DNA of 64,000 nucleotides from Sandaracinus amylolyticus (GCF_021631985.1 NZ_CP070225.1:6324001-6388000); one strand, 5' to 3'. Shown: positions 9,204 through 17,870, numbered from the stretch's first letter. Notes: generated from the sequence alone by a model not told the origin. Made by a program: numbers and translations.

Positions 9204-9752
9204 TCACGCGAAGTCGCGCCGACCCTCGCGCGAGCGGCGATGGCGCATGTGCTCGTGGACCGCGAAGGAGATCTTCGCGACGAGGCGGAACTCGACGATG
9301 CGGCCGTTCGCCACGATCGCCTGCATGTCCTTCACGTAGATCGACTTGATGTCGTCGATCGTCCGGCTCGCCTCCGCGACCGCCCGCCGCGTCGCGTCCT
9401 CCCAGGAGTGCGGCGACTGCGCGACGACCTCGATCACCTTCACGATCGGGGCCTCGCCGCGCTCGAGGCGCACCTCGTCGTCGCCCCGCATGCGCTCGCG
9501 ACCTTCGTAGCCCCAGCCCTCGCTGCGGCCATTGCCCGAGCGCCACTCCTCGCGGTCGCGCATGCCGAAGCCGAAGCCGCCGCGCTCGCGCTGGTCGTCG
9601 TCGCGCATCCAGCCGCCGCCGCGACCGCGCTCCATCTCGCGACCGCGCTCCATCTCGCGACCGCGCGACCCCATCGAGCGGTCGTCCTCGCGTCCGTACT
9701 GCTGGAAGCGCCAGTCGCCGCCGTACCCGTTCGTTCCCCAGTCCTGACGCAT
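9204..9752 (-). CDS. Dodecin-family protein with disordered Arg/Gly-rich N-terminal extension
   Basis: Dodecins are ~70-residue flavin-binding dodecameric proteins. Here the dodecin module (about residues 100-168) starts VKVIEVVAQSPHSWEDA and continues with SIYVKDMQAIVANG and FRLVAKISFAVHE, matching the family's strand-helix-strand-strand order. In place of a free start it carries ~100 residues of MERGRGGGW, DDDQRERGGFGFG-type low-complexity sequence. The canonical flavin-stacking Trp is not at its usual place by eye. The ATG at 9752 is preceded by GAGGAG. It lies upstream of the BON gene on the same strand, 166 bp apart. Confidence 0.82.
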   Translation of the reverse strand: MRQDWGTNGYGGDWRFQQYGREDDRSMGSRGREMERGREMERGRGGGWMRDDDQRERGGFGFGMRDREEWRSGNGRSEGWGYEGRERMRGDDEVRLERGEAPIVKVIEVVAQSPHSWEDATRRAVAEASRTIDDIKSIYVKDMQAIVANGRIVEFRLVAKISFAVHEHMRHRRSREGRRDFA

Positions 9753-10078
9753 GTGTCTCCTCTCGCGCTCGCCGCGCTCGGGCGTCCTCGGTAGGCCGTC
9801 CCGCGGCTGCAGGACGCATGCCCCGACTGCAGCGCTTCGTCTCACGCCGCATGCGCGTCACACCGCGTAGACCGGCCCCCGAAACGCTCGCGAAACGTCG
9901 CGCCGCGCGCGATCGCCCGAGCTCGAAGACGCGAAGCAGGCTGCCCCGCTGAGGCATTCGTGTGCGCGACGCGCGGTCGCATCCGCGTCCGAACGTCCCG
10001 AGGCGCTCCCTCAATCGTCCATTTGTGCAGGCTCGCCCGGACGTGCTACGCGACGCGACCTGGAGGTTTCAGAGAACC
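9753..10078. other. Intergenic region between divergent genes
   Basis: 326 bases separating the divergent dodecin and FabH-like genes. The only clear signals are ribosome-binding sites: GAGGAG near the dodecin start and GGAGG 12 bases before the GTG at 10079. Promoters for both genes should lie here, but no convincing -35/-10 pair, operator or hairpin was seen. Confidence 0.5.
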
Positions 10079-11122
10079 GTGCCGAACGCCTACATCTCGG
10101 GAACCGGCGGCTACGTGCCGCCGCGCGTGGTGACGAACGACGATCTCCGCACGCAGTACGGGATCGACACCACCCACGAGTGGATCCACCAGCGCACCGG
10201 GATCGAGGAGCGCCGCTACGCCGAGGACGGCGTCGGCTCGGCGGACATGGGCTTCGAGGCGGCGAAGATCGCGATCCAGCGCGCCGGGCTCACGCCGCGC
10301 GACATCGACATGATCCTCTTCGCGACGCTCTCACCCGAGCATCACTTCCCGGGTAGCGGCGTGTTCATGCAGCGGAAGTTCACCGAGCTGTTCGAGGGCG
10401 ACATGCCCAAGTACATCCCGGCGATGGACATCCGGAACCAGTGCAGCGGGTTCCTCTACGGCCTCGGCACGGCCACCTCGATGGTGCAGTCGGGCGCGCT
10501 CAAGCACGTGCTCGTCGTCGGCGGCGAGACGCACTCGGCGGCGCTCGACATGACGACGCGCGGTCGCACCGTGACCTCGCTCTTCGGCGATGGCGCGGGC
10601 GCGGTGGTCGTGAGCGCGACCGACGATGCGAAGCGCGGCGTGCGCAAGTGGCATCTCGGCGCGGACGGTCGCTTCGCGGAGGCGCTCTGGATGCCCGTGT
10701 GGGACATCCGCAAGAAGCCCTTCGTGACGCTCCCCTACGGCCGCGAGGGCAAGGCCGAGATCGATCCGGGCACGCTCTGGCCGCAGATGGACGGCAAGCA
10801 GGTCTTCCGGCACGCGGTCGAGAAGATGTGCATGTCGCTCATGCAGGTCTGCTTCGATCAGTCGCTCTCCGCGAACGACATCGATCTCTTCGTGTTCCAC
10901 CAGGCGAACATGCGCATCAACACGTATGTCGCGGACACGCTGGGGATCCCGCAGGACAAGCTGATCCACAACATCCACAAGTACGGCAACACCACGGCGG
11001 CGACGATCCCGCTGCTCCTCGCCGAGGCGGAGGAGACGGGTCGCCTGAAGCCGGGCATGAAGGTCGCGATGGTCGCCTTCGGCTCGGGCTTCACGTGGGG
11101 CGCGGCGATCGCGGATTGGTGA
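10079..11122 (+). CDS. 3-oxoacyl-[ACP] synthase III-like (FabH family) ketosynthase
   Basis: Condensing enzyme of the thiolase superfamily, 347 residues, the usual FabH length. The catalytic triad is visible: Cys122 in RNQCSGFLYG, His274 in VFHQANMRI and Asn304 in KYGNTTAAT, plus the GDGAGA loop near 185. FabH-type enzymes condense acyl-CoA with malonyl-ACP. The internal stretch PKYIPAMDIRNQ and a longer mid-region (about 200-245) indicate a FabH-like relative, perhaps for a special lipid or secondary metabolite, rather than the housekeeping enzyme. No other fatty-acid gene is adjacent. The GTG at 10079 follows GGAGG by 12 bases. A strong terminator sits 22 bp after the stop. Confidence 0.9.
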   Translation: MPNAYISGTGGYVPPRVVTNDDLRTQYGIDTTHEWIHQRTGIEERRYAEDGVGSADMGFEAAKIAIQRAGLTPRDIDMILFATLSPEHHFPGSGVFMQRKFTELFEGDMPKYIPAMDIRNQCSGFLYGLGTATSMVQSGALKHVLVVGGETHSAALDMTTRGRTVTSLFGDGAGAVVVSATDDAKRGVRKWHLGADGRFAEALWMPVWDIRKKPFVTLPYGREGKAEIDPGTLWPQMDGKQVFRHAVEKMCMSLMQVCFDQSLSANDIDLFVFHQANMRINTYVADTLGIPQDKLIHNIHKYGNTTAATIPLLLAEAEETGRLKPGMKVAMVAFGSGFTWGAAIADW

Positions 11123-11144
11123 TCGCAGCACGCACGTTCCGATC

Positions 11145-11179
11145 GAGGCCCGCGACTGCCGCACGGCAGCGCGGGCCTC
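11145..11179 (+). terminator. Hairpin terminator of the FabH-like gene
   Basis: GAGGCCCGCG (11145-11154) pairs with CGCGGGCCTC (11170-11179). An inner CTGCCG/CGGCAG pair lies within the loop. It sits 22 bp after the stop codon at 11122. No T-run follows, as is usual for GC-rich bacteria. Confidence 0.7.
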
Positions 11180-11228
11180 GCGCGTTCCGTCGAGCGCGTG
11201 ATCACAGCAGCGCGCGAGCCATCGCCAC

Positions 11229-11339
11229 GGAAGAGAGAATTTCCAAGGAGAGCAGGAGTGTCAGGAGTAAAGGAGAGCTGGGTCTTGGAGTGAATCCCTC
11301 CTGCAACTCCTGCTCTCCTTGGCGGAATCTCTTCTCTCC
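11229..11339. repeat. Imperfect inverted repeat, purine-rich family
   Basis: Left arm 11229-11267 and right arm 11298-11339 are inverted copies sharing CCAAGGAGAGCAGGAGT almost exactly, with a further GAGAGAA.TTCC block, separated by ~30 bases. A third, single copy of the arm is at 28944-28990. Unlike the surroundings it is AG-rich and contains a short A/T-rich core (GAATTTC). Function unknown; it would fold into a long stem in RNA. Confidence 0.7.
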
Positions 11340-11418
11340 GTGGCCCTCTGCGGTGAAATTTCGCGGCCCGCGGCGGCTGGCGTTGCCGCGCTGACGAGCC
11401 CCGATCACGATCCGGTGC

Positions 11419-11787
11419 ATGGATAGCGCCGAGCGCATGAAGGTCGGGTTCGAGGCGCTCTCGCGCGAGCTGCTCGCGTCGCGTCGCGTCTTCCTCGCAG
11501 GCGGAGCCGTGGCGCTCCTGACCGCGACCCTCGCGTTCGTCGCCTACCTCTCCGGCGCGTGGGCGTGGCCAGGCGGGATCGAGCCCGCCACGACCGCGGG
11601 TCGGAACGCGCTCGGCGGCGCCGCGGTCGCTGCCTTCTTGGTTCCTCTGGTCTCGATCGGGTCGCCGTTCGTGCTCGCCGCGGCGATCGTGCGCAACGCG
11701 GTGCGCGCTCGCTTCGCGCGCGAGGCAGGCGACCGCTACGGCCTCGACGCCGACCAGACGTCGGCGGTGCTCGCGATGGCACGCTGA
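11419..11787 (+). CDS. Small two-helix membrane protein, hypothetical
   Basis: A 122-residue protein with two predicted membrane helices: about residues 25-48 (FLAGGAVALLTATLAFVAYL) and 66-90 (LGGAAVAAFLVPLVSIGSPF). The first is preceded by a charged amphipathic segment. The tail is basic and then acidic (VRARFAREAGDRYGLDADQ). No family is recognised; the topology would place both ends in the cytoplasm. It converges on the DUF885 gene, with 19 bp between stops. Confidence 0.7.
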   Translation: MDSAERMKVGFEALSRELLASRRVFLAGGAVALLTATLAFVAYLSGAWAWPGGIEPATTAGRNALGGAAVAAFLVPLVSIGSPFVLAAAIVRNAVRARFAREAGDRYGLDADQTSAVLAMAR

Positions 11788-11806
11788 GCTCGCGACCGGA
11801 GGTCGG

Positions 11807-13360
11807 CTAGCCGCCCAGCAGCAGCGCGGGCGGCACCGGGCCGGCCGCGAGCAGCGCCGCGATCGCGCGCGTCTCGTCACCGCGCGCGCGATGCGGCGCG
11901 AGGTGTCGCTCGATCGCGAGCGCGCCCGTGAGGTACGTGAGCGCCTGGAGCGGGATGCGCTGATATCGCGCGACCTCGCGCGCCGCGATCGCCTCGGGCA
12001 GCAGTGCACGATCGATCAAGAACGCGCGCGCCTCGTCGAGCGACATCGTCTCGGTGTGGATCCCGAGATCGACGATCACACGCGCCGCGCGGATCGCGCG
12101 CACGTTCCACGCGTAGACCGCGGCGATGCCCTCGTAGAAGCCGAGCTCGAGCATGCGGTGCTCGACCCACGTGGCCCACCCTTCGATCGAGAGCATCGCG
12201 CCGAAGTACGAGCGCGCCATCGCGACGTCGTCGGCGATCGCGAGGAAGCGCACCGGACGCGCATCGCGACCGTGGGCGCGCGCGAACGCGAGGCTCTGCA
12301 GCGCGTGCCCCGGCACCGCCTCGTGCACCGCGAGCAGCGGCGCGGCCATCGCCGGATGCACCCGCGCGTCGCGCGACACCAGGAAGTCGGCGCGCGGCTC
12401 CGGCGCGCACAGCGGAGCAGGCCAATTCTGCGCGTGCCCGGCCTCGGCGATCGCGGGCGGGAGCGCGCCGACGCGCACCGCGAACGCTCCTTCGATCGGC
12501 ACGAGCGCGTGCTCGCGCGCGAACGTCGTCGCGCGCGCGACGAGCGCCTCGTAGCCGGGGATCACGTCGTCGTCGCTCGACGCGAGCGAGCGCGCGTAGT
12601 GGGCCTGCATCGCCGCACGCACCGAGGCCACGTCGCGCGCGGCTGCGAGCTCGGGCACCCGCGCGGCCTCGTGCACCAGTGAGTCGTGAGCGCGTGCGAG
12701 CTCGACGTGCGCCTCCGCGAGCGACATCTCGAGCGAGAGCGCCATGTCGCCGAGGCGCGCGTGCGTCTCCTCGGCGCCGATCGCGCCGGAGGCGCGCGCA
12801 TTCGAAAGTACACGGTCGTTCAAGAATCGCGCGTGTGCCTCGTAGGCGCGCGCCGCGTCGGGCGCGCCGAGATCATCGAGCGCGCGTGCGATCACCGGCA
12901 GCGACTGCTCCGCGATCCACCGCACCGTGCCCGCGTGCGCCCGCGCGCCCTCCGCGATGCCAGCCTCGAGCGTGCGCTGGTGCGCCGCGAGGAACGCGGG
13001 GATCGCTCGTGCACGCACGACCGCGCGCTCGTCGTGCGCCAACCGATGACGGAGCAGGTGGTACGGCAGCAGCCCCAGCTCGACGTTCGCGAGGTGCGCC
13101 CCGCGCGCGACGCGACGCACCTCGTGCCGCGCCCACGACGCGATCATCCACGCGTCGAGCCGCGCCTCGCCCTCGATCGCGCAGGACTCGAGCGCGCGCA
13201 GCATCGCACCGAGCGCCCGCGCTTCGTCCTCGATCGCCTCGCGTGATGGATCGCCGAGACGTTCCAGGGGATCGACGATCCCGAGCGTGCCCGCCTCGTC
13301 GGGATGGGCCTCGCGCCACCGATCGAAGAACGACGCGCGCAGCGCCGCGAAGTCGGTCAT
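11807..13360 (-). CDS. DUF885 family protein (putative metallopeptidase-like)
   Basis: A 517-residue DUF885 member. Seen: the family's signature zinc-type helix HEAVPGHALQ (about residue 342), followed by SIEGWATWVEHRMLELGF and a C-terminal QALTYLTG segment, in the same order and spacing as other DUF885 proteins. The HExxxGH-like motif resembles a metallopeptidase zinc site, but the substrate of the family is largely unknown. No signal peptide is seen, so it is probably cytoplasmic. The ATG at 13360 (MTDFAALRASFFDRW) fits the family N-terminus. It is transcribed divergently from the ExbD gene at 13416. Confidence 0.85.
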   Translation of the reverse strand: MTDFAALRASFFDRWREAHPDEAGTLGIVDPLERLGDPSREAIEDEARALGAMLRALESCAIEGEARLDAWMIASWARHEVRRVARGAHLANVELGLLPYHLLRHRLAHDERAVVRARAIPAFLAAHQRTLEAGIAEGARAHAGTVRWIAEQSLPVIARALDDLGAPDAARAYEAHARFLNDRVLSNARASGAIGAEETHARLGDMALSLEMSLAEAHVELARAHDSLVHEAARVPELAAARDVASVRAAMQAHYARSLASSDDDVIPGYEALVARATTFAREHALVPIEGAFAVRVGALPPAIAEAGHAQNWPAPLCAPEPRADFLVSRDARVHPAMAAPLLAVHEAVPGHALQSLAFARAHGRDARPVRFLAIADDVAMARSYFGAMLSIEGWATWVEHRMLELGFYEGIAAVYAWNVRAIRAARVIVDLGIHTETMSLDEARAFLIDRALLPEAIAAREVARYQRIPLQALTYLTGALAIERHLAPHRARGDETRAIAALLAAGPVPPALLLGG

Positions 13361-13415
13361 GCACCGAGCCTGGGGTCACCGGGAACTTTCGCCATCGCCC
13401 GCGCTCCAAGCGCCG

Positions 13416-13946
13416 ATGGCCTCCCCGCTCACCCTCGCCCGCCGCGTGCGACGCGCGCTCGCACGACGCCCGTCCGATGCCCCGCTCGACGGCGAGCTGA
13501 ACATCGTCCCGTTCCTCGACATCATCACGAACCTGCTGCTCTTCCTGCTCGCGACCGCGGGCTCGGTGATGGTCGTCGCCCAGGTCGACGCCCAGCTCCC
13601 GCGCGGCCGCCGCGGCTCGTCCCCGAGCACACCCACGCCCAGCGTCACCCTCGTCGCGAGCGGCGTCGTCATCGCCGGGCCGGGCGGCTTCGCGACGGCC
13701 GACTGCACCGCGACGACGCGCACGTACACGATCGCGATCCCGCGACGCGACGGCGCGATCGACTTCACCGCGCTCTCCTCGTGCGCCGCGCGGCTCCACG
13801 CATCGCTCACGCACGACGATCGCGTGATCCTCGGCGCCGATCCCAACGTGCCCTACGACGAGCTGATCCGCGCGATGGACGCGCTGCGCGCCGACGGCGA
13901 TCGCCCGCTCTTCTCGGAGATCCTGCTCTCCGCCGGCGTGCGCTGA
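13416..13946 (+). CDS. ExbD/TolR family protein (orphan)
   Basis: A 176-residue inner-membrane protein with the ExbD/TolR plan: a cytoplasmic basic N-terminus, one membrane helix with the family's conserved Asp (NIVPFLDIITNLLLFLLA, Asp about residue 35), a linker rich in Ser/Pro/Thr, and a periplasmic domain ending VPYDELIRAMDALRADG, which matches the ExbD peptidoglycan-binding-like fold. In other bacteria ExbD works with ExbB to couple the proton gradient to TonB or motility complexes. No exbB/tolQ gene is adjacent, so its partner must be elsewhere. Confidence 0.88.
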   Translation: MASPLTLARRVRRALARRPSDAPLDGELNIVPFLDIITNLLLFLLATAGSVMVVAQVDAQLPRGRRGSSPSTPTPSVTLVASGVVIAGPGGFATADCTATTRTYTIAIPRRDGAIDFTALSSCAARLHASLTHDDRVILGADPNVPYDELIRAMDALRADGDRPLFSEILLSAGVR

Positions 13947-13995
13947 GCTCCCCGGGAGGCTGCGCGCCTGCGGGTACCTCGCACGACGAGCCTGA

Positions 13996-14664
13996 TCACC
14001 CCTGGAGCTTCGATGCGAGGTACGCGAGCGCGCGCGCCCACGCCTCCTGCGCGGCCTTCGCGTCGTACGTGCGCTGGTCGCCGTCGCGCATGAACGCGTG
14101 GCCCGCGTCGTACACGTGCAGCTCCATCTCGCCGCCGTGCACCTGCACCTCGCTCTGGAACTTCTGCGCGCGCGCCGGGGTCGCCCACTCGTCGCGCTGC
14201 GCGAAGTGCGCCTGGATCGGGCACTTCACCTTCGAGGCCTCGAAGTATCCGGGGATCGGGATCCCGTAGAACGGCACCGCCGCGCGGAGCCCCTCGATGC
14301 TCGTCGCCGCCGCGAACGCCATCGCGCCGCCCATGCAGAACCCGACGATGCCGATGCGCCCGTTGCACCGCGCGTCCTGCTCGAGCCGGATCATCGCCGC
14401 CGCGACGTCCTGCATCGCCTCGGTCGTCGAGAGCCTCTGCATCAGCCGCGAGGCCTCCTCGGCGTTCGTCGCGGTCTCGCCGTGATAGAGGTCGGGCGCG
14501 AGCGCGAGATATCCCTCGGCGGCGAATCGATCGCAGAGCGCGCGGACCTGATCGGTGATGCCGAACGACTCGTGCACGATGATCAGGCCCGGCACCACGC
14601 CGTCGCCCGGCGGGGTCGCGAGCTCGCCGTCGACACCGTCCGCGACCCGGATCTTCTCGCTCAT
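13996..14664 (-). CDS. Dienelactone hydrolase family protein
   Basis: An alpha/beta hydrolase of 222 residues. Seen: the nucleophile elbow GFCMGG (Cys about residue 112) in place of Ser, the HESFGI oxyanion region near residue 33, an Asp in AQRDEW and the C-terminal catalytic His in DAGHAF. The Cys-Asp-His triad is typical of carboxymethylenebutenolidases; the natural substrate may be any dienelactone or small ester. Cytoplasmic. The amidohydrolase gene lies 18 bp upstream on the same strand, so the two are probably co-transcribed in a small catabolic operon. Confidence 0.9.
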   Translation of the reverse strand: MSEKIRVADGVDGELATPPGDGVVPGLIIVHESFGITDQVRALCDRFAAEGYLALAPDLYHGETATNAEEASRLMQRLSTTEAMQDVAAAMIRLEQDARCNGRIGIVGFCMGGAMAFAAATSIEGLRAAVPFYGIPIPGYFEASKVKCPIQAHFAQRDEWATPARAQKFQSEVQVHGGEMELHVYDAGHAFMRDGDQRTYDAKAAQEAWARALAYLASKLQG

Positions 14665-14682
14665 CGTCCCCCCGCTGCGTGC

Positions 14683-15498
14683 TCAGAGGCCGAAGATGCG
14701 CACCGCGTTGTCGCGCAAAAAGAGGCGGCGTGCTTCTTCGTCGAGCCCGAGCGCGTCCAGCCCCTCGAGGCACGCGCCGGGCGTGATCATCGGGTGGTTC
14801 GATCCGAACAGCACCTTCTTGCGACCGTGCGCGCGCATGAACGCGACGAGCGACGCCGGATACCGGGTCGCCTTGTACGCCGACGTATCGATGTAGACGT
14901 TCGGATACTTCGTCGCGAGCGAGATCATCTCCTCGGTCCACGGATGGCCGACGTGCCCTCCGACGATCACCAGCTCGGGGAAGTCGAGCGCGACGCGATC
15001 GAGATAGGGAATCGGGCGCCCCGGCTCCGAGGGCATCGAGGGCCCGGTGTGCCCGACCTGCGTGCAGAACGGCAGTCCGAGATCCACGCACGCCGCGTAG
15101 ATCGGGTAATAGCGCGGATGATCGGGCGGCAGCTCCCAGAGCCACGGCAACACGCGCACTGCGCGGAATCCGCGCGCCGCACAGCGACGGATCTCGCGCA
15201 CTGCCTCCATCGGTCTGCGCAGATCGGCCGACGCGACACCGATCAATCGTCCCCCGCTCGCGTCCACCCAGCGCGCGACGTCGTCGTTCGAGATCAGCGG
15301 CCCACCGGGCCCCCACCACGCGGAGAGCAGCGCGCGCTCGACGCCCGCCGCGTCCATCGCGCCGAGCGTCAGCTCGAGGGGGATCGACTCGGGCACGACG
15401 TCGAGCCGCATCCACCGCCGGAGCGTCTCGAACATCGGATGCGCGAGGAAGGTCGGCGGCGGATGTTGGATCCAGGCATCGATCACGCGGACGTCCAT
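14683..15498 (-). CDS. Amidohydrolase family 2 protein
   Basis: TIM-barrel metal-dependent hydrolase or decarboxylase of the ACMSD-like amidohydrolase-2 family, 271 residues. Seen: an N-terminal VIDAWIQHPPP (a variant of the usual DxHxH metal motif; His at the DAWIQH position), FCTQVGHTGP mid-protein, VIVGGHVGHPW and a late FGSNHPM with the conserved Asx-His-Pro motif. The first metal motif is atypical (DAWIQH), so activity may differ from classic members. Upstream of the dienelactone hydrolase in the same direction, consistent with a two-gene catabolic unit. Confidence 0.85.
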   Translation of the reverse strand: MDVRVIDAWIQHPPPTFLAHPMFETLRRWMRLDVVPESIPLELTLGAMDAAGVERALLSAWWGPGGPLISNDDVARWVDASGGRLIGVASADLRRPMEAVREIRRCAARGFRAVRVLPWLWELPPDHPRYYPIYAACVDLGLPFCTQVGHTGPSMPSEPGRPIPYLDRVALDFPELVIVGGHVGHPWTEEMISLATKYPNVYIDTSAYKATRYPASLVAFMRAHGRKKVLFGSNHPMITPGACLEGLDALGLDEEARRLFLRDNAVRIFGL

Positions 15499-15556
15499 GC
15501 GCGCGACGGTACACCGGCTCGCGCCGCGCGGACGCGCGTGCGATAGCGATCCTTCG

Positions 15557-16180
15557 ATGACGCCGCTGAAGCAGGTGTGGGATCGCGAGGTCGTCGGCCG
15601 ACTGCTCGATCACGGGATGACCGGTGTCGATCCACTGCGCGCCGAGCTCCTGCGCGACGTGCGCGGTCGCGTGGTCGAGATCGGCTTCGGCACCGGCGCG
15701 AACCTGCCGTTCTACCCCGACGCGGTCACCGAGCTCGTCGCGGTCGAGCCGAGCGTCGGGCTCGCGGAGCGCGCACGCCCGCGCCTCGCGGCATGGGATC
15801 GTCCTCATCGCGTCGTGAGCGCGTCCGCGTCGCGCCCGCTGCCGCTCGATGCTCGTTCGTTCGACGCCGCGGTCGTCACGTTCGTGCTCTGCTCGGTGAA
15901 CGACGTGCGCGCGGTGCTCGACGAGGTCGCGCGGCTGCTCGCGCCCGGCGCGCCGCTCTTCCTGGCCGAGCACGTCGCCGCGCCGCGAGGCCCCCTGCGC
16001 AGCGTCCAGAAGGCGCTCCGTCCGGCGTGGGGCGCGCTCCTCGGCGGCTGCGATCCCGCGCGCGACACCCGCGCCCGGCTCGACGAGAGCGGCTGGGACA
16101 CGAGCGCGCTGCGCGACGTCTCGCTCGATCTGCCGCTCCCGGTGCGCCCCGGCCTCGTCGGCACCGCACGCACGCGCTGA
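15557..16180 (+). CDS. Class I SAM-dependent methyltransferase
   Basis: A 207-residue Rossmann methyltransferase. Seen: the SAM-binding motif I VVEIGFGTGANLPFY (about residue 36), acidic motif II AVEPS, and a motif IV-like AVVTFVLCSVNDV. The pattern GTGANLPFY and CSVNDVRAVLDEVARLL resembles the UbiE/METTL7-like group. The substrate is unknown. The ATG at 15557 (MTPLKQVWDREV) is preferred to an upstream ATG at 15497 that overlaps the divergent amidohydrolase start. It is not in an operon. Confidence 0.85.
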   Translation: MTPLKQVWDREVVGRLLDHGMTGVDPLRAELLRDVRGRVVEIGFGTGANLPFYPDAVTELVAVEPSVGLAERARPRLAAWDRPHRVVSASASRPLPLDARSFDAAVVTFVLCSVNDVRAVLDEVARLLAPGAPLFLAEHVAAPRGPLRSVQKALRPAWGALLGGCDPARDTRARLDESGWDTSALRDVSLDLPLPVRPGLVGTARTR

Positions 16181-16504
16181 TCGCAGCGCTCGAGCGCGCC
16201 GCGGTGTGCCGCGCCGTTCTCGGCGTGTCCGGCGGTGCACACGCCCATGGGCGCGTGATCACGTGGGCGGCCCATGCGTTTTTCAGCGACGCACGACGCG
16301 TGCTCCGACTGCGACGTCCGATTGCGTCCGTGATGCACGCGCGACCGCTGGCACTCGCGGTGCTCATGGCCCGCTCGCAACGACGACGACGATTTCGGTG
16401 CCCGTCGGTGGAAGTCGCTCGACGCATTCCCGACAGAGCATCGACGGGGACGAGCGGGGAGCACTGGAGTCGTCTTCGTCCGAGCAGACATCGAATTGCG
16501 TACT
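16181..16504. other. Intergenic region upstream of protease gene
   Basis: About 320 bases between the methyltransferase stop and the protease leader. It contains no supported gene or tRNA. Promoter elements for the protease are expected here but no convincing -35/-10 pair was found. Confidence 0.4.
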
Positions 16505-16540
16505 TCGACTGGCACCCTCGACATCGATGGTGCCAGTCGA
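16505..16540 (+). promoter_or_regulatory. Leader hairpin directly upstream of protease ribosome-binding site
   Basis: A 12-bp perfect stem, TCGACTGGCACC (16505-16516) with GGTGCCAGTCGA (16529-16540), closes a 12-nt loop. It ends one base before the purine-rich GAGGGAG that serves as the protease ribosome-binding site; the start codon is at 16559. As DNA it is a dyad operator candidate; as RNA it would flank the initiation region. Confidence 0.6.
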
Positions 16541-16558
16541 GAGGGAGACTTGCGTCCC

Positions 16559-17854
16559 ATGAGACAACATCGTTCGTTCGGCCTTCGACTGGCCCGCATG
16601 GCCACCGCCGCCGGCGCGGCGCTCGGCCTGGGCACGGGCGCGCTCGGCTGCGCGTCGGAGCCTGCACCAGAGGTCGCGGAAGAAGAGGTCATCGGCGGAG
16701 TCGCGGCGAATTCCGCGAGCCTCGATGCGATCGGCAGCCTCGGGATCGCGGATCCCTACGGGCAGGTGCAGCCCTTCTGCACTGCCACGCTGGTCGGTCA
16801 GGAGACGGTGCTGACTGCGCGCCACTGCTCCGAGCTCTTCGATTCGGGCATCTATACCGGCTACGGCTATCGCATCGTGTTCGCGATCGGGCCCGACGGT
16901 TATTCGCCGCGGCGCACCGTGGACGTCGTCGCGTCGACCGAGCTGCCGCGCGGTGATCAGCAGAGCTTCGTCGGTTATTGGCGCGACATCGCGGCGCTCC
17001 ACCTCGACACGCCGATCACCGACATCGCGCCGGCACGCATGGCCGCGCTGACCGATCGCGACATCGGCCGCGACTTCGCGGTCATCGGCTACGGCATGCG
17101 CAACAACGCCGGCGAGTACGGCATCCGCCGCGCCGGTACGGTCGAGCTGCGCGCGCGCTCGGGCCGCATCTTCGAGATGATCTTCGGCAGCTACGAGGCA
17201 TTCCGCGAGTGGCTCGTCGGACAGGGCCACTTCGGTGTGATCCTCGATCGCGCGGAGCTGGAGCGCGAGCTCGGCATCACCTTCCCCGCAGAGGACGAGG
17301 ACGGTGGCCCGCCGCCCGACGACGGCGATGCGGGTGTGCCCGACGACGGCGGCCCGCCGCCCGACGACAGCGATGCTGGCCCGCCCCCCGACGACGGCGA
17401 CGCGGGTCCCGACGACTACTACGAGCAGCTCTATCGCCAGTACTACGAGACCACCTATCTGCTCCCCGAGTACGAAGCGTGGGTGGGCAACACCGAGGGT
17501 GACGCGCAGATCTGCCACGGCGACTCGGGCGGTCCGCTCACGCGCATCGTGAATGGCCAGCTCCGCGTGTTCGGCGTCGCGTCGTGGGGCATCCACTCGC
17601 GCGAGATGTACTGCAACTACGGCGGCATGTACGCGGTGTTCGGCCAGGAGTCGCTCGACGCGGCGAACGAAGCGCGCCGCTGGCGCGACCCCTGCGGCGA
17701 CGCGACGGCGCTCGGCGAGTGCCGCGGTGACGTCGCGGTGCGCTGCACCGGTGCCGGCGAGGGCCCGCGCCGCGTGACCCGCACGCGCTGCAACCTACTC
17801 GGCCAGACCTGCGGCACCGGCGACGACGGCCAGGTCGCGTGCGTCGATCCGTGA
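16559..17854 (+). CDS. Secreted trypsin-like serine protease lipoprotein
   Basis: A 431-residue S1-family protease. The N-terminus has a hydrophobic signal ending LGTGALGC (lipobox-like), so it is probably a lipoprotein. Mature start EEEVIGG resembles the trypsin activation site IxGG. Catalytic residues: His in TARHC (about residue 91), Asp in DIAALHLD (about 143), Ser in GDSGGPL (about 323). Between Asp and Ser lies an unusual ~40-residue insert of DDGGPPPDD-type repeats (about 250-283) before a YYEQLYRQYYE segment. A Cys-rich tail (GECRGDVAVRC, then GQTCGTG) follows the protease domain, as in other myxobacterial proteases. Preceded by a leader hairpin and followed by a perfect 16-bp terminator stem. 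Confidence 0.9.
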   Translation: MRQHRSFGLRLARMATAAGAALGLGTGALGCASEPAPEVAEEEVIGGVAANSASLDAIGSLGIADPYGQVQPFCTATLVGQETVLTARHCSELFDSGIYTGYGYRIVFAIGPDGYSPRRTVDVVASTELPRGDQQSFVGYWRDIAALHLDTPITDIAPARMAALTDRDIGRDFAVIGYGMRNNAGEYGIRRAGTVELRARSGRIFEMIFGSYEAFREWLVGQGHFGVILDRAELERELGITFPAEDEDGGPPPDDGDAGVPDDGGPPPDDSDAGPPPDDGDAGPDDYYEQLYRQYYETTYLLPEYEAWVGNTEGDAQICHGDSGGPLTRIVNGQLRVFGVASWGIHSREMYCNYGGMYAVFGQESLDAANEARRWRDPCGDATALGECRGDVAVRCTGAGEGPRRVTRTRCNLLGQTCGTGDDGQVACVDP

Positions 17855-17870
17855 TCGAGTCGTGAACCGG

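Noticed and set aside
11229..11339. Retron-type msr/msd element
   Set aside because: It is a long stem-loop, but no reverse transcriptase gene is in the window.
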